Shown piece after piece: positions 9,048-18,022 of a stretch of 64,000 nt of DNA. Under the pieces are notes generated by a model. It was given only the letters and a program-made list of their open reading frames with translations, did not search any database and was not told the origin of the DNA. The position numbers were made by a program, and so were the translations under genes. The stretch comes from Thermoflavifilum thermophilum. Its GTDB lineage: Bacteria > Bacteroidota > Bacteroidia > Chitinophagales > Chitinophagaceae. Numbering within the stretch: the first letter of the stretch is position 1; every line of letters starts with the position of its first letter. The stretch lies in the NCBI RefSeq assembly GCF_900116565.1, contig NZ_FPCJ01000001.1, positions 2,662,540 to 2,726,539 on the forward strand, in the 5' to 3' direction.

Positions 9048-10222
9048 ACAAATGCATTGATACCGGTAATATCTTCTCCTGTAATGAGCAAATGAATTTC
9101 GTGGGTTCCCTCATAGGTAATCACGCTTTCCAGGTTCATCAGGTGGCGCATCACCGGATATTCGCCGGTAATACCCATGGCTCCCAGGATTTGCCGGGCA
9201 TCGCGGGCAATGCGGGCAGCTATTTCACAGGCGTTGCGTTTGGCCATGGATATCTGCGCCGGTGTGGCCTTGTGGGCATTTTTCAGCGTACCAAGTCTCC
9301 AGTTTAGCAGCTGGGCCTTGGTGATTTCCGTGATCATTTCGGCCAGTTTTTTCTGAATCAGCTGGAAGCCGGCAATAGGTTTACCAAACTGTTTCCGTTC
9401 TTTGGCATAGCGCAAGGCTGTGTCGTAGCAATCCATGGCTGCTCCAACCGCTCCCCAGGCAATGCCATAGCGGGCGGATGATAGGCAGCTTAAAGGAGCT
9501 TTCAGGCCACGGGCCTCGGGCAGGAGGTTTTCTTTTGGGATTTTTACCTGATCAAAAACCAGTTCGCCTGTTGCGCTGGCTCGCAGGCTCCATTTGCCTT
9601 TGGTTTCCGGCGTGGAAAAACCTTCCATGCCGCGTTCCACAATTACTCCCCGGATCTGGTCTTGTTCATCTTTTGCCCAGACAATGGCTATATCGGCTAC
9701 GGGAGCATTGGAAATCCACATTTTGCTGCCATTCAGGATGAAATAATCGCCCTGGTCGGTAAGCCGGGTGGTCATGCCTGCCGGATTGGAGCCATGATCG
9801 GGCTCGGTAAGTCCGAAGCAGCCAATGATTTCGCCCTTTGCAAGAGCCGGAAGGTATTTTCTTTTTTGTGCCTCGCTGCCATAGGTGAAAATCGGGAACA
9901 TCACCAGTGAACCTTGCACAGATGCAGCGGAGCGTACGGCACTATCGCCTCGTTCCAGTTCCTGCATCATCAGGCCATAAGCAATTTCATCCAGTCCGGA
10001 ACCACCATACTCCTGAGGAATGGTAGGGCCCAGGCAACCCAGCTCGCCCATTTGGGGAAACCATTCTTTATGAAAAACCGCCCGCTGGCAGCAATCTTCA
10101 ATGATGGGGCTAACGGCTTTTTTTACCCATTGACGCACAGACTCCCGAATCCATTTGTGTTCTTCGCTTAACAGATCATCAATCTGAAAATAATCAGGCG
10201 ATTGAAACAAATCCGTTTTCAT
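9044..10222 (-). CDS. Acyl-CoA dehydrogenase, glutaryl-CoA dehydrogenase-like
   Basis: About 392 residues of a FAD-dependent acyl-CoA dehydrogenase. FGLTEPDHGSNPAGM and WISNAPVADI are the flavin-site signatures, and the catalytic base is the Glu in VITYEGTHEIH. The spacing and the EPDHGS variant point to the glutaryl-CoA dehydrogenase branch, which oxidises and decarboxylates glutaryl-CoA from lysine or tryptophan breakdown; the substrate is inferred. The frame is open to 10252, but ATG 10222 (MKTDLFQSP) fits the family start. Confidence 0.85.
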   Translation of the reverse strand: MKTDLFQSPDYFQIDDLLSEEHKWIRESVRQWVKKAVSPIIEDCCQRAVFHKEWFPQMGELGCLGPTIPQEYGGSGLDEIAYGLMMQELERGDSAVRSAASVQGSLVMFPIFTYGSEAQKRKYLPALAKGEIIGCFGLTEPDHGSNPAGMTTRLTDQGDYFILNGSKMWISNAPVADIAIVWAKDEQDQIRGVIVERGMEGFSTPETKGKWSLRASATGELVFDQVKIPKENLLPEARGLKAPLSCLSSARYGIAWGAVGAAMDCYDTALRYAKERKQFGKPIAGFQLIQKKLAEMITEITKAQLLNWRLGTLKNAHKATPAQISMAKRNACEIAARIARDARQILGAMGITGEYPVMRHLMNLESVITYEGTHEIHLLITGEDITGINAFV

Positions 10223-10300
10223 GCAGGCTGACTTTAGGCTAGCAAAATACAAATAGTTTGTTGAGTTTCTGCAATTGTGAAAGCGCCGAGCAGGTGGTTT

Positions 10301-11119
10301 TCATTTTCTCCCCTGTAGAAAGCCCGCCATTTCCCGGGCATACTGAGCCGCTTTTTCGGCTGCTGCGGTGGCAAAATCATTCCCTGTAGAAGCGTAGAGG
10401 ATAGCACGGGATACATTGATCAACAATCCGGCATCGCTTTGAGCCTGCCCGCTTTCAAGAATGGCTTGCAGATCGCCGCCCTGCGCACCGATGCCGGGTA
10501 CGAGGAAAAAATGATCGGGAAACTGTTGCCGCAATTGCTGGAGTTGGGATGGCCAGGTGGCCCCTACGACAAACATCAGTTGATTCGGGGAGGCCCAGCC
10601 AGAGGCCTGCCTCATGATGCGCTCGTACAGATAGCCATCGCCACAGGGCAGCTGCAGGAAATCCTGGCTACCGGCATTGGAAGTAAGCCCTAACAGAATA
10701 GTCCATTTATCCGTATAATCCAGAAAAGGCTGAACACTGTCTTTTCCCAGCAGAGGTGAAACCGTTACGGCATCAAATCCAAGGCTTTCAAAAAAAGCAC
10801 GCGCATATTGCCGGGCCGTATGTTCCACATCGCCACGCTTGGCATCAGCAATTTTAAAATGCGTGTCGGGTATCAGTTCCAGGGTTTGTTCCAGCAGCTG
10901 CCAGCCCGTGGAACCTAAAACTTCATAAAAAGCCGTATTCAGCTTGTAAGCTACGCAATAAGGTGCTGTTGCCTGAATGATAGCCCGATGAAACGCCAGC
11001 ACAGGATGCTCTTCTCCCTGGCTTAGCACGGAAGGAAGCCTTTCCATATCCGGATCAAGACCAATGCATAGGCAGGTTTGTTTTTTCCGGATTTGTTCAA
11101 CCAGCTGTTGGCGATTCAT
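10301..11119 (-). CDS. pyrF: Orotidine 5'-phosphate decarboxylase, type 2
   Basis: 272 residues. The start with CIGLDPD and the catalytic DAKRGDVEHTA (the Lys/Asp pair of the active site) identify OMP decarboxylase; the length and the VGATWP and VPGIGAQGGD motifs assign it to the longer type 2 form. It makes UMP from OMP, the last step of de novo pyrimidine synthesis. It lies between the acyl-CoA dehydrogenase gene and mrp, all on the minus strand, with gaps of about 80-90 nt. Confidence 0.94.
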   Translation of the reverse strand: MNRQQLVEQIRKKQTCLCIGLDPDMERLPSVLSQGEEHPVLAFHRAIIQATAPYCVAYKLNTAFYEVLGSTGWQLLEQTLELIPDTHFKIADAKRGDVEHTARQYARAFFESLGFDAVTVSPLLGKDSVQPFLDYTDKWTILLGLTSNAGSQDFLQLPCGDGYLYERIMRQASGWASPNQLMFVVGATWPSQLQQLRQQFPDHFFLVPGIGAQGGDLQAILESGQAQSDAGLLINVSRAILYASTGNDFATAAAEKAAQYAREMAGFLQGRK

Positions 11120-11205
11120 TTTTTATTTAAAATAAAATATGAGATAAATATTCTGGACAAATGATAATTATGGAATTCTTTTTTATGCCTAAAATAAAAT
11201 TTTAA

Positions 11206-12282
11206 TTAAGCGGGCTGCAAACTGGCATTTAATCGGGCAATACTCCGGATAGCCTGGTCGGCGAAGGATTCGAAGGCTTTGCGGGAGATTTCATCATCGC
11301 TCACCATAGCAGGCACGCCGATATCGCCACCTTCGCGGATATTTTCCACAATCGGAATTTGACCCAGAAACGGCACGCCAAATTCTTCAGCCAATTTCTG
11401 GCCACCCCCCTTGCCGAAAAGATAATATTTGCGATCGGGCAGATCGGGTGGCGTGAAATAGGCCATGTTTTCCACTACACCTATCACCGGTACTTTAATC
11501 TGGGGTGTATTGAACATGCCAAGGGCTTTGCGGGCATCGGCAAGCGCCACATCCTGGGGCGTGGTTACCACAATGGCTCCGGTAAGGGGTACCTGTTGCA
11601 CCAATGTGAGGTGAATATCACCGGTTCCGGGTGGCAGGTCAATGATCAGATAGTCGAGAGCGCCCCAGTAAATATCGGTCATAAACTGGCGAACGGCACT
11701 GCTGGCCATGGGACCCCGCCAGATGACGGCTTGTTTTTCATCGACCAGCAAACCAATGGACATTACTTCAATACCAAATCTTAGCATGGGCACAATCATG
11801 GGCCGACCCTTAATTTGTGCCATGCGGGGACGTTCGCCTTTGATGCCCAGCATGATAGGAATGCTGGGACCGTAAATATCGGCATCCATAAGCCCTACTT
11901 TTGCTCCCCGCTGTGCGATGGCCAGAGCTAAATTGGTTGAAATAGTCGATTTGCCGACTCCTCCCTTGCCTGAGGCAACCGCTATGATATTGCTGACCTC
12001 TGGCAAAATCACCTTGTTATCCTGCCGCCTGCTGGTGGTTTGGGCATCCATCTGTATTTCCACTTCTGCCTCCGGATCCACCATCATGTGAATGGCATTG
12101 ATGCAAGCCTGCTGCATAGCATCCTTCACCGGGCAGGCAGGAGTGGTAAGCACGATTCTGAAGCGGATTTTTTTCCCTTCAATCTGTAAATCCTGTATCA
12201 TGCGCAAACTCACCAGGTCCTTTCCCAGATCGGGATCATGAACCTGGCTGAGTGCCGCCAAAACCTGCTGTTCGGTAATCAT
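11206..12282 (-). CDS. mrp: Mrp/NBP35-family iron-sulfur carrier ATPase
   Basis: 358 residues. The N-terminal ~90 residues are the MIP18/DUF59-type domain (VLAALSQVHDPDLGKDLV). The ParA-like ATPase follows, with the deviant Walker A ASGKGGVGKST and the family segment VVENMAYF. Homologues such as E. coli Mrp (ApbC) carry Fe-S clusters for transfer to target enzymes. The usual CxxC after VVENM is absent here (TPPDLPDRKYYLFGKGG instead), as I recall for other Bacteroidota, so cluster ligation must differ or be lost. Confidence 0.88.
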   Translation of the reverse strand: MITEQQVLAALSQVHDPDLGKDLVSLRMIQDLQIEGKKIRFRIVLTTPACPVKDAMQQACINAIHMMVDPEAEVEIQMDAQTTSRRQDNKVILPEVSNIIAVASGKGGVGKSTISTNLALAIAQRGAKVGLMDADIYGPSIPIMLGIKGERPRMAQIKGRPMIVPMLRFGIEVMSIGLLVDEKQAVIWRGPMASSAVRQFMTDIYWGALDYLIIDLPPGTGDIHLTLVQQVPLTGAIVVTTPQDVALADARKALGMFNTPQIKVPVIGVVENMAYFTPPDLPDRKYYLFGKGGGQKLAEEFGVPFLGQIPIVENIREGGDIGVPAMVSDDEISRKAFESFADQAIRSIARLNASLQPA

Positions 12283-12442
12283 GTGTGCATGGATTTCTGG
12301 AAAACAAAATTAGGGCATCCCGCACAGGAATCGGCCGATTTGCTCCGGTAAGCGAAAAATATTTTTGAAAATGATATTTTGCTAACAAATCCTGAAAGTT
12401 TATGTCAGCCGATGTGTGCACCGCGATATGCTTCAATTTTCT

Positions 12443-12450
12443 TATATTTG
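12443..12450 (+). promoter_or_regulatory. Bacteroidota -7 box upstream of the carboxypeptidase-like-domain protein
   Basis: TATATTTG matches the TAnnTTTG consensus and lies 41 nt before the GTG start at 12492. No convincing -33 TTTG is visible at the expected 18-20 nt spacing. Confidence 0.4.
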
Positions 12451-12491
12451 ACAAGTTGTTTTGCAAACTCATTTTCTGAAAAATCAGCTGT

Positions 12492-13130
12492 GTGAAAAAG
12501 TTTTTATGGATCGGTAGTTTACTCTTGTGTATCCAAACTGTTGCTTTTGCCCAGCGCCATACTGCCCGCGATACGGTGGTTGAATTTTCAGGAGTGGTGC
12601 TTACGGCTGATAGCCTGCAAGCCATACCCGGCGTATCAATAACTGTTAAGGGTCAGGATCGGGGCACCCTTTCCAACGAACAGGGAGTTTTTGATATTGT
12701 GGCTTACCGGGGCGATACCATTCATTTCAGTGCCATTGGTTTCAGGCCCAAAGATGTGCGCATCCCGCTGGACCTGAAAGGAAATCATTTTTCCATGATT
12801 CAGCTTATGGTTGCTGATACCATCTATTTACCGGAAACCATCATTCGCCCCTACCCTTCTCCAGAAGAATTTGCCCGCGAGTTTGTGAATTACAAATTTC
12901 CGGACGATAAATATGAAATTGCCCGCAAAAACACAGAAGCTGCCAAGCTTCGCATCCTGGCGTTAACCCTGCCACCCGATGCAACGGAGGCTACTCAGTT
13001 GTTTCTGAACCAGCAGGCTCAACGTATCTCCTATGCCGGTCAACTTCCTCCGCAAAATATCTTCAATCCTCTTGCCTGGGCTCAGTTTATCCAGGCCTGG
13101 AAGAACGGCGATTTCAAAAGAAAAGATTGA
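12492..13130 (+). CDS. Exported protein with carboxypeptidase-like regulatory domain
   Basis: 212 residues starting at GTG, with a signal peptide ending in VAFAQ. Residues ~30-110 form a carboxypeptidase D regulatory-like beta-sandwich (FSGVVLTADSLQAIPGVSI, GTLSNEQGVFDIVAYRGDTI). The remaining half is helical and unassigned. It resembles small periplasmic or outer-membrane-associated proteins of Bacteroidota whose function is unknown. It is preceded by a TATATTTG -7 box and followed 63 nt later by hbd. Confidence 0.7.
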   Translation: MKKFLWIGSLLLCIQTVAFAQRHTARDTVVEFSGVVLTADSLQAIPGVSITVKGQDRGTLSNEQGVFDIVAYRGDTIHFSAIGFRPKDVRIPLDLKGNHFSMIQLMVADTIYLPETIIRPYPSPEEFAREFVNYKFPDDKYEIARKNTEAAKLRILALTLPPDATEATQLFLNQQAQRISYAGQLPPQNIFNPLAWAQFIQAWKNGDFKRKD

Positions 13131-13193
13131 TGTAGGTTGCAGCTCTATTGATAAAATGCATACATTTTCATTTTGCTTTGAAAATTATGGGTC

Positions 13194-14096
13194 ATGAAAT
13201 ATATTACTGTCATTGGTGCAGGCACCATGGGGAATGGCATTGCACATGTATTTGCGCAATTTGGTTTTGAAGTGAATCTGGTAGATGTTCAGGATGAAAT
13301 CCTGCAAAAAGCGCTGCAAACAATCCACAAAAACGCAGAAAGGCAGGTCAAAAAGCAAATCCTCACAGAACAGCAAGTTCCAGAATTGATGAGTCGTATT
13401 CATGTTTTTACACAATTGCCTGAGGCCTTGCAACGGGCAGATCTGGTGGTTGAAGCGGCTACCGAAAAACAAAGTCTCAAGGAAGATATATTCCGGCAGA
13501 TGGATCAATATGCACCGGCTGCAGCCATATTAGCCTCCAACACTTCTTCCATTTCCATCACCCGGCTGGCTGCTGTTACCAATCGTCCTCGCCAGGTCAT
13601 TGGCATGCATTTCATGAATCCGGTTCCAGTGATGCCTTTGGTGGAAGTGATTCAGGGTTTTCATACCGATCCATCTGTTACGGATACGATTGTACAACTC
13701 AGCCGTCAATTAGGCAAAACTCCCTGTGTAGTGAATGATTATCCTGGCTTTGTTTCCAATCGCATTCTGATGCCCATGCTCAATGAAGCGATTTATACCC
13801 TGCAACAAGGTGTGGCGGGCGTAGAAGAAATTGATACCATCATGAAGCTGGGTATGGGGCATCCGATGGGGCCTTTGCAGCTGGCCGATTTCATTGGGCT
13901 GGATGTATGTCTTTCTATTTTGCAGGTGCTGCACGAAGGACTGGGCGATCAGCGATATGCTCCCTGTCCGCTGCTAGTGAAGATGGTGCACGCCGGTTGT
14001 CTGGGCGTGAAGACCGGAGAAGGCTTTTATCGGTATGCAGCTGAAGGCAAAGAAAAAACGGTGAATCCTGTTTTTCAGGTCAGGCGCACGTTTTAA
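13194..14096 (+). CDS. hbd: 3-hydroxybutyryl-CoA dehydrogenase
   Basis: 300 residues. The N-terminal NAD-binding fold opens with VIGAGTMGNGIAHVFA; the catalytic His lies in GMHFMNPVPVMPLVEVI, and the C-terminal dimerisation domain contains NRILMPMLNEAI and GPLQLADFIGLD. Function by family: NAD(P)-dependent interconversion of 3-hydroxyacyl-CoA and acetoacyl-CoA in fatty-acid oxidation or butyrate-type metabolism. Two acyl-CoA dehydrogenases and a carboxylase subunit also lie in this window, but not in one operon. It ends 11 nt from the convergent glk. Confidence 0.9.
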   Translation: MKYITVIGAGTMGNGIAHVFAQFGFEVNLVDVQDEILQKALQTIHKNAERQVKKQILTEQQVPELMSRIHVFTQLPEALQRADLVVEAATEKQSLKEDIFRQMDQYAPAAAILASNTSSISITRLAAVTNRPRQVIGMHFMNPVPVMPLVEVIQGFHTDPSVTDTIVQLSRQLGKTPCVVNDYPGFVSNRILMPMLNEAIYTLQQGVAGVEEIDTIMKLGMGHPMGPLQLADFIGLDVCLSILQVLHEGLGDQRYAPCPLLVKMVHAGCLGVKTGEGFYRYAAEGKEKTVNPVFQVRRTF

Positions 14097-14107
14097 CTTT
14101 TTGGTTG

Positions 14108-15214
14108 TTATTCAGGTTTTTGTGAAGCAGCACGTGGACCGAAGGCGGCATAATAAGCCGCACCCAGCAAGGCCGTTTTATCGTTCAGCACCACGTAGAT
14201 AGGCACTTTTTCTACCAGCTCCTGCATGCGATCGCAGTGCAGGTAATGCGTATAAAAACGTTCTTCAATCAGCAGATCAATAATCTTGGGTGGAATGCCA
14301 CCGGCCAGGTACAAGCCTCCTGTAGCCTTTAATTTTAGTACCAGATTGGCAGCTTCATGAGCCAGATAGCGCACAAACAAACGCATTGTTTCCCTACAGA
14401 TAGTAAATTCATTACGCGTAGCAGCTTCGCTGATCAGAGCAGCTTTATCGGCTGCCTGTTCCAATTGACTTTGCAGGGCTGCCGGTTCTTCATAACGATG
14501 GGTATCCCGAAGAAACTGATAAATATGCAAAATACCCATGCCTGATACCACATGTTCCCAGCTCACTACTTCAACTTTTTTCTGCAGGTATTGCAACAGG
14601 GCAATGTCCAGTTCGGTGCGCGGAGCAAAATCACAATGTCCGCCTTCGGTTGCGAAAGGATGATAATATTTTCCATCGTAATACAGCCCGGCTTCGCCCA
14701 GGCCGGTGCCGGGGGCTATGACAGCTATATTGCCGGCTATCATTTCATCGGCATTGCGGATCACGTGCACCTGTGTGGCATTCAGAGCCGCCAGTCCATA
14801 GGCTGTTGCCTGCAAATCATTGATAAAAATCACATCCTCAATACCTACGACTTTGCTTACCAGGCGCTGATCCATCTTCCAGGGCAGATTGGTAACTTCC
14901 ACCCGTCCATCAATCACAGGGCCGGCCACACCCGCGCAAAGTCGCACAGGTTTCCAGTTGGTTCTGGTTTCCAGGAAATCTTTTACAATCAATGAAAAAC
15001 TATCGTAATCCCGGGAATGATAGCTGGCTTCCACCAGGCTAATGGGTTGGCTATTACCCTGAATTTCAAACAATGCCAGGTTGGTTTTGGTACCACCCAC
15101 ATCGGCAGCCAGGATGCAACAGATCTGGTTTGCTCCGCTGACGGAGGAATGGTAGTTCAATCCCGGTAAATAAAGCGGAATCCAGGGTTGGATGTTTGAA
15201 TGATTGTCTGCCAT
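14108..15214 (-). CDS. glk: Glucokinase (group A, E. coli Glk type)
   Basis: About 368 residues from ATG 15214. ILAADVGGTKTNLALFE is the phosphate-binding loop, FINDLQATAYG the catalytic-Asp region, APGTGLGEAG the second phosphate motif and ATEGGHCDFAPR the sugar-site motif typical of Glk-type kinases. It phosphorylates glucose with ATP for glycolysis and the pentose phosphate branch. The longer frame to 15268 has an unrelated N-terminus. An unusual ~30-residue N-terminal extension precedes the ATPase fold even from the chosen start. Confidence 0.88.
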   Translation of the reverse strand: MADNHSNIQPWIPLYLPGLNYHSSVSGANQICCILAADVGGTKTNLALFEIQGNSQPISLVEASYHSRDYDSFSLIVKDFLETRTNWKPVRLCAGVAGPVIDGRVEVTNLPWKMDQRLVSKVVGIEDVIFINDLQATAYGLAALNATQVHVIRNADEMIAGNIAVIAPGTGLGEAGLYYDGKYYHPFATEGGHCDFAPRTELDIALLQYLQKKVEVVSWEHVVSGMGILHIYQFLRDTHRYEEPAALQSQLEQAADKAALISEAATRNEFTICRETMRLFVRYLAHEAANLVLKLKATGGLYLAGGIPPKIIDLLIEERFYTHYLHCDRMQELVEKVPIYVVLNDKTALLGAAYYAAFGPRAASQKPE

Positions 15215-15293
15215 GCAGGATACATTTAAAAATCTTTTCAAATTACAACAAAGGGCATGATTTGCCAAAATCGCTTCTGAATCCGAGATTTTG

Positions 15294-16526
15294 TCAATAC
15301 AGAATCCTGGTTTTGATGGTATGCTTTACTTTTTTGAGAAGTTGAAAAGCTTCACGTGAAAGTTTGGTATCCACATCCAGCACGACATAACCAATCATTT
15401 CGTTGGTTTTCAGGTATTGTCCTAACACGTTAATGGAATGGTTGGACAGAAGGGTATTGATTTCGGAGAGCACGCCGGGCACATTTTTGTGGATATGCAA
15501 AATACGATGAGCTCCAGACAGAACGGGCACATGCAGGGGCGGCACTGTGTGAGAGCCTATACTGGTACCACTTTCCAGGTATTGCAACATTTTGTTGCTC
15601 ACATCTTCGCCAATATGCCATTGTGCTTCTTCGGTTGATCCGCCAATATGGGGCGTTAAAATTACATTGGGCATGTTTTGCAGGGGAGTTACAAACCGAT
15701 CCCCGTTTTTTTCGGGTTCTTCCGGAAACACATCAACAGCTGCACCTGACAGGATACCGCTTTGCAAAGCATCCCGAACAGCATCCAGGTCCATCACATC
15801 GCCGCGGGCGTAGTTGAGCAGAATAGAACCTTTTTTAAAATGTTTTAGCAGGTTTCGGTTAATCATGTTTTTGGTCTGCGGCGTAGCTGGCACATGCAGT
15901 GTTACCACATCGGCTCTTGAAACCAGCTCTTTCAGGCTTTTGACGGGTTCGGCATTGCCAATGGGAAGTTTGGTAATGACATCATAAAAAATCACCTTCA
16001 TGCCCATGGCTTCTGCCAGTACGCTTACCTGTGTGCCAATATTCCCATACCCAATGATGCCCATGGTCTTGCCGCGCAATTCATAACTACCCTTGGAATC
16101 TTTCATCCAGATGCCCTCATGAGCTGCTTTGTTTTTATCGGGTATTTTGCGAATCAGCATGATGGCAAGAGCAATCACCAGTTCTGCGACTGAGCGCGTA
16201 TTGGAGTAAGGTGCATTGAATACAGCCACGCCCCGTTCGGTAGCTGCTTTCAGATTCACCTGATTGGTGCCGATACAAAAGCAACCAATTGCATGCAAAT
16301 GAGGCGCAGCATCGAGCACGCGTTCCGTGATTTGGGTTTTGGAACGAATGCCCAACAAATGGACATCTTTAACAACTTTGATCAATTCATCTTCTGGTAA
16401 GGCACGCGTTAATTTTTCTACCTGGGTATAACCTGCCTGCCTGAATGCCTGTACAGCCGAGTCGCTGATGTTTTCCAGAAGCAAAATGCGAATCTTTTCT
16501 CTGGGAAAGCTGGTCTTCTGATCCAT
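15294..16526 (-). CDS. serA: D-3-phosphoglycerate dehydrogenase with ACT domain
   Basis: 410 residues, the same length as E. coli SerA. The NAD-binding motif GIIGYGNIGTQVSVLA, the catalytic region DVFPEEPEKNG and HIGGSTEEAQ are visible, and the C-terminal ~75 residues form an ACT domain (VPGVLSEINTLLSNHSINV), usually the serine-binding feedback site. It oxidises 3-phosphoglycerate as the first step of serine synthesis. Probably a single-gene unit, divergent from the serine hydrolase gene. Confidence 0.93.
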   Translation of the reverse strand: MDQKTSFPREKIRILLLENISDSAVQAFRQAGYTQVEKLTRALPEDELIKVVKDVHLLGIRSKTQITERVLDAAPHLHAIGCFCIGTNQVNLKAATERGVAVFNAPYSNTRSVAELVIALAIMLIRKIPDKNKAAHEGIWMKDSKGSYELRGKTMGIIGYGNIGTQVSVLAEAMGMKVIFYDVITKLPIGNAEPVKSLKELVSRADVVTLHVPATPQTKNMINRNLLKHFKKGSILLNYARGDVMDLDAVRDALQSGILSGAAVDVFPEEPEKNGDRFVTPLQNMPNVILTPHIGGSTEEAQWHIGEDVSNKMLQYLESGTSIGSHTVPPLHVPVLSGAHRILHIHKNVPGVLSEINTLLSNHSINVLGQYLKTNEMIGYVVLDVDTKLSREAFQLLKKVKHTIKTRILY

Positions 16527-16623
16527 TCAATAAGAAATATAAATTTGATAAAAAGACTTTAAAATTTGCCGCAAAAATACATACTACAGCCCTATTTTAA
16601 TCGTTATGCAAAAAATAGCTTTG

Positions 16624-16631
16624 TATCTTTG
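16624..16631 (+). promoter_or_regulatory. Bacteroidota -7 box between serA and the serine hydrolase gene
   Basis: TATCTTTG is a perfect TAnnTTTG match on the plus strand, 113 nt before the hydrolase ATG at 16745. The -33 box is not clear, so only the -7 half is supported. Confidence 0.35.
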
Positions 16632-16744
16632 TGTTTTATATACATGAACCGGCAAAATCCGATGCGATCTGGAGTATAAACATGAAAGGCATATCTTTCC
16701 TAAAATGACTCCCCATCGGGCTTTCCGGTTAACAATGATTGGAC

Positions 16745-17965
16745 ATGAACATACGCAAACCTATCCTGGCTATGCTGAAGCCGTTATTGTTTTTGTGGAT
16801 ATTGCTGTTGCTCAGCCGTTGTCAATCAGCCGATTCCAGAGAATCTTCGCATGAAGTCTTGCACGAACGAATTGCGAGGGCCAAGATCCTCGATTCCATT
16901 GCTGAACGGCGAAATGCCATTCTGAACAGCCCTTCCACCATCCGCATGCAGGAAGCACTGGATGAATACTATCATCGTTTCTTGGAAAAAAGATTTAACG
17001 GAGCTATTCTGGTAGCTCGAAAAGGGGTGGTGATTTATGAGAAATACCAGGGCTATGCTGATTTTTCCAAACATATCCCGATTGATGAACACACTACTTT
17101 TCAGCTGGCTTCCACATCCAAACCTTTTCTGGCAATGGCTGTGCTCTGGCTCTATCAGCGGGGTAAACTTAATCTGAATGATCCGGTGCAGAAATATTTT
17201 CCCAATTTTCCCTATCAGGGTGTAACCATCAAATTGTTGCTCAATCATCGAAGCGGGCTGCCGAATTATCTGTATTGCTGCCAGTCATACTGGAAAGATC
17301 CCTCCCGGCTGATGACCAATCAGGATGTGGTGCGTATTTTATGCAAGTATCATCCCAAACCCGTTTTCAAACCCGATACGCATTTTAATTATTGCAATAC
17401 CAACTATTGTTTGTTGGCAGCCATTGTAGAAGAAGTTACCCATGAACCTCTGGGCAGCTTCCTGCAAAGGATTTTCTTTGAGCCTCTGGGCATGCACGAT
17501 ACTTATGTGTATACTCCCCGGGAACCTGCACCAGCCCATCAAAGCATCAGCTATGATGCACGGGGACGGAAAGTAAGAACCGTACCTTTTGATGGTGTGG
17601 TGGGCGATAAAAATGTCTATAGTACGGTGGAAGACCTGTTGAAATGGGATCAGGCGCTTTATTCGGGTAGTTTGTTTCCCGACAGCATTTTGCAATTGGC
17701 GTACAAGCCCTATAGCTTTGAGCACCCGGGCATTCACAACTACGGTCTGGGTTGGCGCATGCTGATGTATCCCGATGGCCAGCAAATTATTTACCACAAC
17801 GGCTGGTGGCATGGCAACAACAGCGTATTCTATCGTTTTCTGAAAGATACCACTACACTGATTATTCTTTCCAACCGCTATGATCCCATCGTGTATCATG
17901 TACAACCAGTCATGAAAATCCTGCATGAAAACGATGTGGAAGGTGAAGTGGATGAAGGTGGATAA
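16745..17965 (+). CDS. Lipoprotein serine hydrolase of the beta-lactamase/PBP4 type
   Basis: About 406 residues. The signal ends in a lipobox (LLLLSRC), so the protein is probably a lipid-anchored envelope enzyme. The class C beta-lactamase fold shows the SxxK motif in LASTSKPF (catalytic Ser), YCN as the YxN motif and HNG in YHNGWWHGN as the third box. The family includes D-aminopeptidases, esterases and low-affinity penicillin-binding proteins; the substrate cannot be told from sequence. A TTG at 16739 is in frame, but ATG 16745 is preferred. Confidence 0.82.
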   Translation: MNIRKPILAMLKPLLFLWILLLLSRCQSADSRESSHEVLHERIARAKILDSIAERRNAILNSPSTIRMQEALDEYYHRFLEKRFNGAILVARKGVVIYEKYQGYADFSKHIPIDEHTTFQLASTSKPFLAMAVLWLYQRGKLNLNDPVQKYFPNFPYQGVTIKLLLNHRSGLPNYLYCCQSYWKDPSRLMTNQDVVRILCKYHPKPVFKPDTHFNYCNTNYCLLAAIVEEVTHEPLGSFLQRIFFEPLGMHDTYVYTPREPAPAHQSISYDARGRKVRTVPFDGVVGDKNVYSTVEDLLKWDQALYSGSLFPDSILQLAYKPYSFEHPGIHNYGLGWRMLMYPDGQQIIYHNGWWHGNNSVFYRFLKDTTTLIILSNRYDPIVYHVQPVMKILHENDVEGEVDEGG

Positions 17966-18022
17966 AAATGATTTACACAAGGGACGCAGCGGTGATTTGC
18001 TAAATTGAAATTGGCCAGTTAC